64,000 bases of DNA from Citrifermentans bremense R1 (GCF_000426865.1 NZ_AUGE01000006.1:103225-167224), one strand, 5' to 3'; positions 43,128-51,989 are shown, counted from the first letter of the stretch. The notes: generated from the letters alone by a model not told the origin. Numbers and translations are program-made.

Positions 43128-44005
43128 TGGACCGCTACCTCGATCTTTTTCTGAACTACCTCCTGGTGGAGAAGGGGGCGGCGGCGAACACGGTCTCCGC
43201 GTACAGCCGCGACCTGAGCCGTTATCTCCTTTTTCTGGGCGAGCGGGAGCCGGACGGCATCCGCCCGAGCGACGTCACCGGATTTCTGGCCAAGCTGAAG
43301 GGGGAGGGGATAGCCCCCAGGAGCCGTGCCCGGGCACTTTCGGCCCTGAGGATGCTGCACCGTTTCCTGCTCCGGGAGGGGTATAGCGAGCTGAACCCGA
43401 CCGCCATCGTAGAGGCCCCCAAAGGGGTGCGGAAGCTGCCGGCGGTCCTTTCCGGGCGCGAGGTCGAGGCGCTTTTGAGCTCACCGCTCGACACCGGCGC
43501 CCAGGAGCTGCGGGACAAGGCGATGCTGGAGCTTTTATACGCCACCGGGCTGCGCGTCTCCGAACTGGTGGGGTTGAAGCTTAGCGAGGTGAACCTTTCC
43601 GCCGGCTACCTGATGACCATCGGCAAGGGGGACAAAGAGAGGCTGGTGCCGATGGGCGAGAGCGCCTGCCATGCCACCGGGGTCTATCTGCAGCAGGCGC
43701 GCGGCGAGCTGTTGAAGGAGAAGGCGAGTACGCTTCTTTTCCTGAGCCGGCTGGGCGGTGGAATGAGCCGCCAGGCCTTTTGGAACATCATCAAGAAAAG
43801 GGCGTTGCAGGCCGGGGTGAGGACGAGCATATCGCCGCACACCCTGCGTCACTCCTTTGCCACGCATCTTTTGGAGAACGGCGCCGATTTAAGGAGCGTG
43901 CAGATCATGTTGGGTCACGCCGACCTTTCCTCCACCCAGATCTACACCCACGTGACCCGCGAGAGGATGAAAAAGCTGCATGCCGAGTATCACCCGCGGG
44001 GGTAG
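43127..44005 (+). CDS. xerD: Tyrosine recombinase XerD/XerC
   Basis: 292 residues, GTG start overlapping the glnD stop by one base. The N-terminal SAM-like domain (LLVEKGAAANTVSAYSRDL) and the catalytic domain are complete: ATGLRVSEL (Arg), HTLRHSFATHLLENG (His-x-x-Arg), LGHADLSSTQIYTH (second His and nucleophile Tyr). It resolves chromosome dimers at dif together with its partner. Length and sequence favour XerD, but XerC cannot be fully excluded. No dif site was noticed here. Confidence 0.9.
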   Translation: MDRYLDLFLNYLLVEKGAAANTVSAYSRDLSRYLLFLGEREPDGIRPSDVTGFLAKLKGEGIAPRSRARALSALRMLHRFLLREGYSELNPTAIVEAPKGVRKLPAVLSGREVEALLSSPLDTGAQELRDKAMLELLYATGLRVSELVGLKLSEVNLSAGYLMTIGKGDKERLVPMGESACHATGVYLQQARGELLKEKASTLLFLSRLGGGMSRQAFWNIIKKRALQAGVRTSISPHTLRHSFATHLLENGADLRSVQIMLGHADLSSTQIYTHVTRERMKKLHAEYHPRG

Positions 44006-44022
44006 GCGGAAAGTCGGCAGAG

Positions 44023-44058
44023 GTCCATAGGGTCCATAAAGTCCATCAGGTCCACAGA
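44023..44058 (+). repeat. Four tandem 9-bp repeats (GTCCATNNN)
   Basis: GTCCATAGG, GTCCATAAA, GTCCATCAG and GTCCACAGA follow each other without gaps in the xerD-apgM intergenic region. A short direct-repeat array of unknown meaning, possibly from replication slippage. Confidence 0.7.
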
Positions 44059-44096
44059 ATAACCACCAACCAAAGCAGCAAAAAAGGAAAGCCAAT

Positions 44097-45296
44097 ATGA
44101 AGTACGTAGTTCTTCTGGGCGACGGGATGTCGGACCAGGCTGTCGCCGCTCTCGACGGCAAGACGCCGCTGCAGGCGGCGAAGACCCCCAACATGGACTT
44201 CATGGCCAGACGCGGGAAGCTGGGGCTCGCCCACACGGTTCCCGAGGGGTACCCACCCGGAAGCGACGTCGCCAACCTCTCCATGTTCGGCTACGACCCG
44301 GTTCAGTGCTACACCGGCCGCTCGCCGCTGGAAGCCGCCAGCATGGGGGTCGAGCTCGGCCCCGACGACGTCGCCTTCCGCGTCAACCTGGTGCACCTTG
44401 AGGCCCGCGGCGGCAAGCTCATCATGGAGGACTACTCAGCCGGCCACATCACCACCGAAGATGGCCGTGAGCTGATCGAGGAGCTGCAGCGCCAGTTGGG
44501 GGACGAGGAATTCTCCTTCCACCCGGGGGTCAGCTACCGGCACCTGATGGTCTGGCACAACGGCAAGAGCCAGATCAAGGCGACCCCGCCGCACGACATC
44601 ACCGGTCAGGACATCATCTCCCACATGCCGTCCGGGGAGGGGAGCGACCGCCTCATCTACATCATGAACTCCGCGCAGATGATCTTTCACAACCACCCGC
44701 AGATGAAGCGGCGCTCCGCCAAGGGCGAGATCGCAGCCAACTCGATCTGGCTCTGGGGGCAGGGGAAGGCGCCGGCGATGGAGGAGTTCGGCCCCAAGTT
44801 CGGCCTCACCGGCGCCGTCATCTCCGCCGTAGACCTGATCAAGGGGATCGGCGTCTATGCCGGGCTCGACATCATCAACGTCCCCGGGGCCACCGGCTAC
44901 CTCGATACCAACTTCGACGGCAAGGCCCAGGCCGCCATAGAGGCGCTGAAAGAGCGCGACTTCGTCTTTGTGCACGTGGAGGCGCCCGACGAGGCTTCCC
45001 ACTCGGGGAAACTGGCCGACAAGATCAAGGCGATCGAACTCTTCGACGAGAAGGTGGTCGGCCCCGTGCTGGAGGGGGTCAAAAAGTACGGCGAGTACCG
45101 CATCCTCTGCGCGCCGGACCACCCCACGCCGATCGCGCTCATGACCCATACCTCCGACCCGGTCCCCTTCGTCATCTATGCCGGCGAAAAGGACGAGAAG
45201 CGGGAAGTGGCAGGGTACGACGAATCCTCCGCCGCCGCCACCAAGCTCAAGGTCGACCCCGGCTACAAGTTGATGGAACTCCTCCTGGGGCGCTAA
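44097..45296 (+). CDS. apgM: Cofactor-independent phosphoglycerate mutase, ApgM type
   Basis: 399 residues. Interconverts 3- and 2-phosphoglycerate in glycolysis/gluconeogenesis. It belongs to the archaeal-type family within the alkaline phosphatase superfamily: VVLLGDGMSDQ with metal-binding Asp, the phospho-Ser region PPGSDVANLSMFGYDP, VHVEAPDEASHSG and CAPDHPTPIALMTH. The classic gpmI is longer (about 510). It lies 91 bases after xerD, separated by a short repeat array. Confidence 0.93.
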   Translation: MKYVVLLGDGMSDQAVAALDGKTPLQAAKTPNMDFMARRGKLGLAHTVPEGYPPGSDVANLSMFGYDPVQCYTGRSPLEAASMGVELGPDDVAFRVNLVHLEARGGKLIMEDYSAGHITTEDGRELIEELQRQLGDEEFSFHPGVSYRHLMVWHNGKSQIKATPPHDITGQDIISHMPSGEGSDRLIYIMNSAQMIFHNHPQMKRRSAKGEIAANSIWLWGQGKAPAMEEFGPKFGLTGAVISAVDLIKGIGVYAGLDIINVPGATGYLDTNFDGKAQAAIEALKERDFVFVHVEAPDEASHSGKLADKIKAIELFDEKVVGPVLEGVKKYGEYRILCAPDHPTPIALMTHTSDPVPFVIYAGEKDEKREVAGYDESSAAATKLKVDPGYKLMELLLGR

Positions 45297-45322
45297 TACC
45301 CGCCTGGCAGCGCTGCCTTCCG

Positions 45323-45354
45323 GGCGCTCCCCCTCCATCCGGAGAGGGGAGCGC
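45323..45354 (+). terminator. Probable terminator after apgM
   Basis: A ten-base-pair GC-rich stem (GGCGCTCCCC at 45323-45332 with GGGGAGCGCC at 45345-45354) lies 26 bases after the stop. The T-run is poor, so termination strength is uncertain. Confidence 0.45.
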
Positions 45355-45516
45355 CTAAAGTCGTACCTGTATACCACAAATATTAGTCGCACCCCTTCAA
45401 CCCTCACATTAACCGTTGACAAGAAGGCGCTATAGAGATTTAATGGCGTGTCTTTGACCGCACCAGAGAGCGGAACTGCCCCCGGGCACTACCATATTAA
45501 GCTTCAGGAGGAATTA

Positions 45517-46821
45517 ATGAATCCATTGGCCGCGGAACTTAACGAGTCTCTAGCCCAGCACAGCCCCCATGTCCTGGAGATGCTGTCGGATCTCGGCAAG
45601 AATCTCTTCTTCCCCAAAGGTATCCTTACCCAGTCGGCTGAAGCCAAAGAGAAAGCCAACAAATTCAACGCCACCATCGGCATCGCCACCGAGAACGGCG
45701 GCCCGATGTTCCTCTCCTGCATCCAGGACAAGCTCACCGCATTCGATCCCAAGGACATCTACCCGTACGCCCCGCCGGCGGGCAAGCCCGAGCTGCGCTC
45801 CCTGTGGCGCGAGAAGATGCTGCGCGAGAACCCGAGCCAGGTAGGCAAGCATTTCAGCAACCCTATCGTCACCAACGCGCTCACCCACGGCCTCTCCATC
45901 GTCGCCGACATGTTCGTGGACAAAGGCGACCACCTGATCCTCCCCGACATGCTCTGGGGCAACTACAACCTGACCTTCGGCACCTGCTCCGGCGCCATCG
46001 TGAAGAAGCATCCGACCTTCACCGCTAGCGGCGGCTATGACATCGACGCCTTCAAGGCCGTGCTGCAGAACTCCGCCGAGGAGAAGGGGAAGGTCGTCGT
46101 GCTCCTCAACTTCCCGAACAACCCGAGCGGTTACACCCCGACCCCTGCCGAGGGTGACGCCCTCGTGGCCGCCATCAAGGAAGTCGCCGACGGGGGCTGC
46201 AACGTGGTCGCCATCACCGACGACGCCTACTTCGGCCTCTTCTACGAAGACAGCATGAAGGAGTCCCTGTTCGGCAAGCTCGCCAACCTCCATCCGCGCA
46301 TCCTCGCCGTCAAGCTCGACGGCGCCACCAAGGAGGAGTTCGTCTGGGGCTTCCGCACCGGCTTCATCACCTTCGCCGACGGTAACGACTACGAGAACGC
46401 ACCGGTCATGAACGCGCTGGAGAAGAAGGCGATGGGCATCATCCGCGCCCGCATCTCCAACTGCCCGCACCCCTCCCAGACCTTCGTCGTCGAGGCGCTG
46501 CGCTCCCCGGACTTCCTCAAGCAGAAGGAGGAGAAGTTCCAGGTCATGAAGGGGCGCGCGCTGAAGACCAAGGAAGTGCTCAACAGCGGCAAGTACGAGA
46601 AGGCGTGGGACTACTATCCTTTCAACTCCGGCTACTTCATGTGCCTGAAGCTGAAGCACGTGGACGCCGAGAAACTCCGCGTGCACCTGCTGGATAAATA
46701 CGGCGTCGGCGCCATCTCCACCACCAAGACCGACCTCCGTATCGCCTTCTCCTGCATCGCCGAGAAGGATATCCCCGAGCTCTTCGACATCATCTACAAG
46801 GCGGCGCTCGACCTGGCCTAA
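45517..46821 (+). CDS. PLP-dependent class I/II aminotransferase
   Basis: 434 residues. Fold type I aminotransferase: NFPNNPSGYTP (cofactor-binding Asn region), ITDDAYFGLFYED (Asp-x-x-Tyr), AVKLDGATKEEFVWGFRTGF containing the probable Schiff-base lysine, and a C-terminal substrate Arg region (TTKTDLRIAFSCI). Start at 45517 because AGGAGG lies directly upstream; in-frame sequence back to 45448 is not conserved-looking. The specific amino acid cannot be read. Monocistronic, followed by a terminator. Confidence 0.85.
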   Translation: MNPLAAELNESLAQHSPHVLEMLSDLGKNLFFPKGILTQSAEAKEKANKFNATIGIATENGGPMFLSCIQDKLTAFDPKDIYPYAPPAGKPELRSLWREKMLRENPSQVGKHFSNPIVTNALTHGLSIVADMFVDKGDHLILPDMLWGNYNLTFGTCSGAIVKKHPTFTASGGYDIDAFKAVLQNSAEEKGKVVVLLNFPNNPSGYTPTPAEGDALVAAIKEVADGGCNVVAITDDAYFGLFYEDSMKESLFGKLANLHPRILAVKLDGATKEEFVWGFRTGFITFADGNDYENAPVMNALEKKAMGIIRARISNCPHPSQTFVVEALRSPDFLKQKEEKFQVMKGRALKTKEVLNSGKYEKAWDYYPFNSGYFMCLKLKHVDAEKLRVHLLDKYGVGAISTTKTDLRIAFSCIAEKDIPELFDIIYKAALDLA

Positions 46822-46879
46822 AGCCGGTTCGGGTTCCGCAGGCGATTATCCCCAAGCGGGAGAAATCGCTATAAAAATA

Positions 46880-46914
46880 AAAGCCCCTGTCGCGTATGCG
46901 GCAGGGGCTTTCTT
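46880..46914 (+). terminator. Rho-independent terminator after the aminotransferase gene
   Basis: Stem AAGCCCCTG with CAGGGGCTT, flanked by A-rich sequence on the left and TTTCTTT on the right. Confidence 0.88.
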
Positions 46915-46984
46915 TATGCGAAGTACATCTTCATCATCGATGGATGTTGCACTCTCCCCACTTTGGCAAAGAAGAGGCTATTGC

Positions 46985-47010
46985 GTCCCCCCCTTTTGCG
47001 AAGGGGGGAC
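46985..47010. repeat. C/G-run palindromic intergenic repeat, diverged copy
   Basis: The arm GTCCCCCCCTT (46985-46995) is followed by a short loop and AAGGGGGGAC (47001-47010). It resembles the better-matched pair at 51886 and 57564. It lies between the convergent aminotransferase and cytochrome genes. Confidence 0.5.
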
Positions 47011-47047
47011 AGGGGGGATTTGCCTCAAAGTGACTCACCTTTTACTC

Positions 47048-48583
47048 CTAAATCCCCCACGCCTTGGTGCCGTGGCAGGAGTTGGAGCAGGTTCGGTTGG
47101 TCGAATTCCAGCCGATGCTGGTTGCCAGGTTCTTCACGCCGTTGGCATGGGTGGCGGCATTGACTGTGGTCGTGCTGTAGCCGGTGCCGTGGCAGTTGGC
47201 GCACGTGGCGCGGGTGCTATGGTAGGCGTGCTTGCCGTTAGCCGGAGGTATGGCATGGCAGCTGCCGCAGGCAGGGGGAGTCGGAGGCGTCACCACGGGT
47301 GCTGTGGTGGTCGCTATCGCCGCGACCTGGGCCGTGGTAAGGGTGCTCAGGCTTCCCATCCCCCCGGTATTGGCATTGATGGCCCCCTGAATTGCCAGCG
47401 CTGTTTTCCCCTGTTTGGCGCTGCCGTGGCAGCCGTTGCAGTACTGGGTATAAAGCGCCTGCCCGTCCAGCGGCGTGGTCGCCGGCGGTGGCGTCACCAC
47501 AGGTGCTGTGGTAGTCGCTATCGCCGCGACCTGGGCCGCGGTAAGGGTGCTCAGGCTTCCCATCCCACCGGTGTTGGCATTGATTGCCCCCTGGATCGCC
47601 AGTGCGGTTTTACCCAGTTTGGCGCTGCCGTGGCAGCCGTTGCAGTACTGGGTGTAGAGCGCCTGCCCATCCAGCGGCGTCGACGCCGGCGGAGGAGGCG
47701 TCATCACGGGCGCTGCCGCGGCCGCTATTGCGGTGATCTGCGCGTCGGTGAGGGTGCGCAGGCTTCCCATTCCGCCGGTGTTGGTGATGATAGCACTATG
47801 TATCGCCAGCGCCGATCTCCCCAGCTTTGCCGTGCCGTGGCAGCCGTCGCAGTACTGGTTGTAAAGTGCCATCCCGTCGAGAGCGCCGGTTGCGGGAACC
47901 GGGATAGCTGCCGCATTGAAGGTGGCTGCGGCAAGATCCATCACGCTTCCGTTACAGATGACGCTCCCGCTCTGCTTGTTGACGATGCTGACCGCGCCCG
48001 CCGACAAGGTCACTGTTACCTGATCGAACATCAGGTCCATGTTCTGATGGTTCGCAACGAAAGGGGCGGTGATCGGGTCGGTCCCCGCGATGCCGAACTG
48101 CGCCAATAGCGGCTGCAGCTTGGCCAGTACCGTCGTGCTGGCCGCGGCGAGGTTATCCCCGGTAAGCCTCGTGTGGGCGGGATCGGGGTCCGCGTAGGCC
48201 GTCGCCGGATCGGCGACGCCAGCGGCGCTCGCCACGATCAGGTCGCTGAGGGGGTTGATGTTGGCCCTTCCGCTTCCTTTGGCGAAGGAGTGCAGCGTGT
48301 GGCTGGTCCCGCCGGCGCTCCCTTTGGCCTGCATGATGAAGGGTGCTGTCATGCCGGTGACGTCGAAGGCGAAGTTGCCGTTCTGGTCGATGGCGGCGCT
48401 TTTCTCGCGCGGCTGAGCCGAGGAGTCCTTCAGGGTTACCTGGCCTGCGAGGGGTGCTCCGACGGCGGCGACGCCGCTGACTACGTTGGCGGAGGAGGAG
48501 CCCCCTCCGCCGCCGCAGCCTGCGATGACTGCCATGAGAAACAGGTACAAAACTGCAAGTTTGGTCCTTATCAGTTGCTTCAT
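47048..48583 (-). CDS. Six-heme c-type cytochrome lipoprotein under tandem riboswitch control
   Basis: 511 residues. Lipobox AVIAGC (Cys 23) followed by a glycine/serine run. Residues about 30-225 form a non-heme Ig-like or unknown region. Three cytochrome c-like modules follow with CDGCH (245), CNGCH (314) and CNGCH (382), then CGSCH (439), CANCH (461) and an unusual CX3CH site CSNSCH (499). The second and third modules are nearly identical. As a lipoprotein with several hemes it probably passes electrons in the periplasm or outer membrane (inference). AAGGAGATCGA precedes the start. Two GEMM-I riboswitches lie in the leader. Confidence 0.88.
   Translation of the reverse strand: MKQLIRTKLAVLYLFLMAVIAGCGGGGGSSSANVVSGVAAVGAPLAGQVTLKDSSAQPREKSAAIDQNGNFAFDVTGMTAPFIMQAKGSAGGTSHTLHSFAKGSGRANINPLSDLIVASAAGVADPATAYADPDPAHTRLTGDNLAAASTTVLAKLQPLLAQFGIAGTDPITAPFVANHQNMDLMFDQVTVTLSAGAVSIVNKQSGSVICNGSVMDLAAATFNAAAIPVPATGALDGMALYNQYCDGCHGTAKLGRSALAIHSAIITNTGGMGSLRTLTDAQITAIAAAAAPVMTPPPPASTPLDGQALYTQYCNGCHGSAKLGKTALAIQGAINANTGGMGSLSTLTAAQVAAIATTTAPVVTPPPATTPLDGQALYTQYCNGCHGSAKQGKTALAIQGAINANTGGMGSLSTLTTAQVAAIATTTAPVVTPPTPPACGSCHAIPPANGKHAYHSTRATCANCHGTGYSTTTVNAATHANGVKNLATSIGWNSTNRTCSNSCHGTKAWGI
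47289..47905 (-). repeat. Three tandem mono-heme modules, period 204-207 bp
   Basis: The DNA for the segment from PLDGQALYTQYCNGCHGSAK to the following proline linker is repeated with junctions at 47289, 47493 and 47700. Copies two and three differ at few positions; the first protein module (CDGCH) is more diverged. This indicates recent in-gene duplication of a 68-69-residue heme module. Confidence 0.8.
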
Positions 48584-48633
48584 TCGATCTCCTTTTGGGG
48601 GTTGTGCTGCTTGGCGCCGTGGACTTCGGGGAC

Positions 48634-48685
48634 AAAAAAACCGCGCTGCGTCATATCTAACTCACGTGATATTTCGGCAACCCGG
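48634..48685 (-). terminator. Expression-platform terminator of the proximal GEMM-I riboswitch
   Basis: On the minus strand CCGGGTTGC (48685-48677) can pair with GCAGCGCGG (48649-48641), with an inner ATATC/GATAT stem, followed by seven Ts (48640-48634). The 5' arm is the 3' part of the aptamer, so aptamer folding and termination exclude each other; ligand should turn the gene on. Confidence 0.75.
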
Positions 48686-48748
48686 CTGTCTCGGTGAGAC
48701 CCTTGGGCTTTCCGCCCCATCCTCGCGGATGGTTTAGCATTTGTCGTC
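48670..48748 (-). ncRNA. GEMM-I cyclic dinucleotide riboswitch, proximal copy (G at position 20)
   Basis: The minus strand carries the GEMM-I core: GCTAAACCATCC, a GCGA tetraloop, GGATGG, GGCGGAAAGCC, a GGGTCTC/GAGAC hairpin, then GCCGGGTTGCCGAAA. Aligning to the Vc2 riboswitch (AGGGCAAACC), the ligand-discriminating position 20 is G here, which in known examples favours c-di-GMP. It lies 87 bases upstream of the cytochrome start, with its own terminator. Confidence 0.85.
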
Positions 48749-48825
48749 TACCAGTCGATGTGGCCGCGCGCTTTTGCGGCAGTTGTTTCTGCCTGTTTCC
48801 TTCCCCTTTGCCTGCCCCTGGACGC

Positions 48826-48873
48826 AAAAAAGCCGGGGCAGGAATATCGTGGTTGATATTTCGGCGACCCGGC
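48826..48873 (-). terminator. Expression-platform terminator of the distal GEMM-I riboswitch
   Basis: On the minus strand GCCGGG (48873-48868) pairs with CCCGGC (48837-48832), with an inner AATATC/GATATT stem, followed by six Ts (48831-48826). The 5' arm overlaps the aptamer, giving an on-switch design. Confidence 0.8.
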
Positions 48874-48942
48874 TGTCTCGTGGAGACCCTGTAGGCTTTC
48901 CGTCCCACCCTCGCGGATGGTTTAGTATTGTCGTCTACCAAT
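48856..48942 (-). ncRNA. GEMM-I cyclic dinucleotide riboswitch, distal copy (A at position 20)
   Basis: Minus strand: ACTAAACCATCC, GCGA tetraloop, GGGTGG, GACGGAAAGCC, a GGGTCTCC hairpin, GCCGGGTCGCCGAAA. The overall motif matches GEMM-I. Position 20 (Vc2 numbering, by my alignment) is A, the base found in Geobacter riboswitches selective for 3',3'-cyclic AMP-GMP. It sits first in the transcript, just after a promoter-like sequence. Confidence 0.88.
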
Positions 48943-48965
48943 ATATTGCTTTCTAGATGTGCCGA

Positions 48966-48994
48966 GGCTATCAGACTCTTACAAATCTAGTCAA
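48966..48994 (-). promoter_or_regulatory. Candidate promoter of the riboswitch-controlled cytochrome
   Basis: On the minus strand TTGACT (48994-48989), a 17-base spacer and ATAGCC (48971-48966; weak) lie about 25 bases upstream of the first aptamer. The position fits a transcript beginning just before the riboswitch. Confidence 0.5.
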
Positions 48995-49172
48995 CAAAAA
49001 ATATTTTCACTGTCAGCCGAACCTGATCCAATGCGCGCACTCCTCATTAAAGGTAAAGTCTCTGTCATAGCGAAATCACTATGACTTTTGCCGTACCAGC
49101 TAAGAGCTTGAATGCGTGAAAATTTTTTGCGGTGACAGTAAGAAAGTTGCCGGAGAAGTGGAACGCAGGTGC

Positions 49173-49216
49173 AAAAAAGCCCCCTGGACGGCGCGGCCGT
49201 GCAGGGGGCTTTTTTA
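49173..49216 (-). terminator. Terminator downstream of lepB
   Basis: The stem AAAAAAGCCCCCTG pairs with CAGGGGGCTTTTTT around an inner GGCGCGGCC-type loop. It has A/T runs on both sides and lies 27 bases after the lepB stop on the minus strand. The rest of the gap 48995-49172 shows only a small GTCATAG/CTATGAC hairpin near 49064-49085. Confidence 0.85.
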
Positions 49217-49242
49217 TGACAATGACAGAAACGGGGAGGGAG

Positions 49243-49920
49243 CTAGTCGATGAGCTTGCCGATGCTCCCGAAGCGGACCCTGAGCTTGTCCTTGTCCCAG
49301 GACCAGTACTTGATGAAGGCGAGCCCCTTGATCTTGTCGCGGGTCACGAAGCCCCAGAAGCGGCTGTCGTAGGAGCGGTCCCTGTTGTCGCCCATGACGA
49401 AGTAGGAGTTGGCCGGGACGGTGACGGGATCCTTGTTGTCCCTGGGGTTCATCTCCTTCGGGATGTTGTCGGACTCCTTGTGCACCTCGTGCGGGTTCGC
49501 GTAGAGTTTTCCGTTCACGTACACCCGCTTGTTCTTCACCTCGACCACGTCTCCCGGAACGCCTACCACGCGCTTGATGAAGTCCTTGGACGGGTCTTCC
49601 GGGTACTCGAAGACGACCACGTCGCCCTGGCGCGGGTCCCTGATGGTGAGGACGCGGTTGCCGGTGAAGGGGATCTTCGAACCATAGATGAACTTGTTGA
49701 CCAGCAGGTGGTCGCCGATGGCAAGCGTATCCTCCATGGACCCGGACGGGATCTTGAAGGCCTGCACTATGAAGGTACGGATCACGAGCGCCAGAAGGAC
49801 CGCGATGATGATCGACTCTGCGTATTCGCGAACCACATGCTTCGCCCTGACCGGCTGGTCCGGCTTGACCGGAGACTGCGCAGGCTTGTTGTCTTCGCAG
49901 ACGTTTTTGTAATCTTCCAT
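49243..49920 (-). CDS. lepB: Signal peptidase I
   Basis: 225 residues. Cleaves signal peptides of exported proteins at the outer face of the inner membrane. One N-terminal membrane segment (AESIIIAVLLALVIRTFIV), catalytic Ser in PSGSMEDTL (about 60), catalytic Lys in DFIKRVVGVPGD, and GDNRDRSYDSRFWG near the end. It starts 52 bases after the lepA stop, the common lepA-lepB operon order. Confidence 0.95.
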   Translation of the reverse strand: MEDYKNVCEDNKPAQSPVKPDQPVRAKHVVREYAESIIIAVLLALVIRTFIVQAFKIPSGSMEDTLAIGDHLLVNKFIYGSKIPFTGNRVLTIRDPRQGDVVVFEYPEDPSKDFIKRVVGVPGDVVEVKNKRVYVNGKLYANPHEVHKESDNIPKEMNPRDNKDPVTVPANSYFVMGDNRDRSYDSRFWGFVTRDKIKGLAFIKYWSWDKDKLRVRFGSIGKLID

Positions 49921-49972
49921 TCCCTTTGATCCCCTTGTCTTGATGGAAAGGCGTAAGCCGTCCGGGTTGGGG

Positions 49973-51772
49973 CTACCCCTCTACCTTGAGGATAGCCAGG
50001 AACGCCTCCTGCGGGAGCTCCACATTGCCGACGTTCTTCATGCGCTTTTTGCCTTCTTTCTGTTTCTCCAGGAGCTTCCGCTTCCTGGTGATGTCGCCGC
50101 CGTAGCACTTGGCGAGGACGTCCTTTCTCATCGCCTTGACCGTTTCGCGCGCGATGACCTTGGTCCCCACCGCGGCCTGGATGGCGATCTCGAACATCTG
50201 GCGCGGTATCAGCTCCTTCATCTTGGAGACCAGTTCCCTCCCGCGGTAGTACGCCTTGTCCTTGTGGATGATGAGCGACAGCGCGTCCACCACCTCGCCG
50301 TTGATCATGATGTTGAGGCGCACCAGTTCGCTCTGGCGGTAGTCCAGAAGCTCGTAGTCCAGCGAGGCGTACCCCTTGGTGATCGATTTCAGCCGGTCGT
50401 AGAAGTCGAGCACCACCTCGTTCAAGGGGAGCTCGTAGACTACCATGACGCGGGTAGGGGTCAGGTACTTGATTTCCCTCTGCACGCCGCGCTTCTCCTC
50501 GCAAAGGGCGAGGATCCCGCCCACGAAGTCGTTGGGGACGTGGATCGAGGCGAGGATGAACGGCTCTTCGACATAGGCGATCTCCTGGGTCGGCGGGAGC
50601 TGGTTCGCGCTCTGGATCGAGGTGAGACTGCCGTCGGTGCCGTGTACGCGGTAGACGACGGTGGGCGCCGTGGTGATCAGTTCGAGGTTGAACTCGCGCT
50701 CCAGGCGTTCCTGGATGATCTCCATGTGCAAAAGCCCGAGAAAGCCGCAGCGGAAGCCGAAGCCCAGCGCAAGCGAGGTCTCGGGGTCGTAGGAGAACGA
50801 GGAGTCGTTAAGTTTCAGCTTGGCCAGCGCGTCGCGCAACTGCTCGTACTGCGAGGTGTCGATGGGGTAGAGGCCGGAGAAGACCATCGGCTTCACCTCT
50901 TTGTAACCCGGCAGGGCGGCGTCGCAGGGGTTGTGCAACAGCGTCACCGTGTCGCCTACCTTTGCGTCGGCCACCTCGCGGATCCCGGCGATGATAAACC
51001 CGACCTCGCCGGCGGAAAGCATCGGGGTCTCCCGCATTTCCGGGGAGAAGACGCCGGCCTTAAGCACCTCGTAGCTCTTGCGGTTCGACATGAGCTGGAT
51101 CTTGTCACCCTTCTTCACCGTCCCGTCCACCAGGCGGACCAGGATGATGACCCCCTGGTACTGGTCGTACCACGAGTCGAAAAGGAGCGCCTTCAGGGGC
51201 TTGGTCGCGTCTCCCTGCGGAGGGGGGATCTTCTTGACGATCTCTTCCAGGATGTCCTTGGTCCCGATCCCTTCCTTGGCGCTGGCCAGCACCGCGTCGT
51301 GGGTGTCGAGGCCGATGATCTCCTCGATCTCGGCCTTGACCCGTTCCGGCTCGGCCGCGGGGAGGTCGATCTTGTTCAGCACCACGAACACCTCGAGGTT
51401 GGCGTCGAGGGCCAGGTAGACGTTGGCTAAAGTCTGGGCTTCCACCCCCTGCGAGGCGTCGACCACCAGCAGGCCCCCTTCGCAGGCGGTGAGCGAGCGG
51501 GAGACCTCGTAAGTGAAGTCGACGTGGCCTGGGGTGTCGATCAGGTTTAGGATGTAGTCTTTGCCGTCGTCGGCGCGGTAGTTGAGCCGCACGGTCTGTG
51601 CTTTGATGGTGATGCCGCGTTCGCGTTCCAGGTCCATTTTGTCCAGGAACTGGTCCTGCTTTTCCCGGGCCGAAACGGTTCCGGTGAATTCGAGTAGGCG
51701 GTCTGCCAGAGTGGATTTGCCATGGTCGATGTGGGCGATGATGGAAAAGTTGCGGATATGCTCGATTACCAT
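49973..51772 (-). CDS. lepA: Elongation factor 4 (LepA)
   Basis: 599 residues, the normal family length. Ribosome-associated GTPase proposed to back-translocate or assist initiation. GTPase motifs: [14 protein letters not shown] (G1), [10 protein letters not shown] (G2), DTPGHVDF (G3), NKIDLP (G4). The LepA-specific C-terminal domain follows, with [20 protein letters not shown]. First gene of the lepA-lepB unit. Confidence 0.97.
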   Translation of the reverse strand: MVIEHIRNFSIIAHIDHGKSTLADRLLEFTGTVSAREKQDQFLDKMDLERERGITIKAQTVRLNYRADDGKDYILNLIDTPGHVDFTYEVSRSLTACEGGLLVVDASQGVEAQTLANVYLALDANLEVFVVLNKIDLPAAEPERVKAEIEEIIGLDTHDAVLASAKEGIGTKDILEEIVKKIPPPQGDATKPLKALLFDSWYDQYQGVIILVRLVDGTVKKGDKIQLMSNRKSYEVLKAGVFSPEMRETPMLSAGEVGFIIAGIREVADAKVGDTVTLLHNPCDAALPGYKEVKPMVFSGLYPIDTSQYEQLRDALAKLKLNDSSFSYDPETSLALGFGFRCGFLGLLHMEIIQERLEREFNLELITTAPTVVYRVHGTDGSLTSIQSANQLPPTQEIAYVEEPFILASIHVPNDFVGGILALCEEKRGVQREIKYLTPTRVMVVYELPLNEVVLDFYDRLKSITKGYASLDYELLDYRQSELVRLNIMINGEVVDALSLIIHKDKAYYRGRELVSKMKELIPRQMFEIAIQAAVGTKVIARETVKAMRKDVLAKCYGGDITRKRKLLEKQKEGKKRMKNVGNVELPQEAFLAILKVEG

Positions 51773-51885
51773 ATTGTCCTTTAGCTCGCGGAGGTTAACT
51801 CATGAAATATATAGAAGGGGTTGTTAATTGTAAAGTGATTTCTGGGGCTTTAACCTAAGGGAAAAGGAGCTGAAGAGGGAAGCTC

Positions 51886-51910
51886 TCCCCCTCCCTTGAC
51901 GGGAGGGGGA
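51886..51910. repeat. Palindromic intergenic repeat, loop TTGAC
   Basis: Arms TCCCCCTCCC (51886-51895) and GGGAGGGGGA (51901-51910) around loop TTGAC. The element at 57564 has the same arms with loop GTCAA, i.e. the same element inverted. Confidence 0.75.
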
Positions 51911-51920
51911 ACTTTTGGGG

Positions 51921-51964
51921 AAAAATAAAAACCCCTCCTCCCGGGTGTTCGTGGGAGGAGGGGG
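51921..51964 (-). terminator. Terminator downstream of the second chemoreceptor gene
   Basis: Stem CCCCTCCTCCC with GGGAGGAGGGG around a GGTGTTCGT-type loop. On the minus strand it is followed by a T-rich run (plus strand AAAAATAAAAA at 51921-51931). Confidence 0.85.
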
Positions 51965-51989
51965 CGGATTTACGATGCGTTTTACTTTC

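Noticed and set aside
44023..44058. Possible CRISPR-like array
   Set aside because: Units are nine bases without spacers; no CRISPR repeat or cas gene is present.
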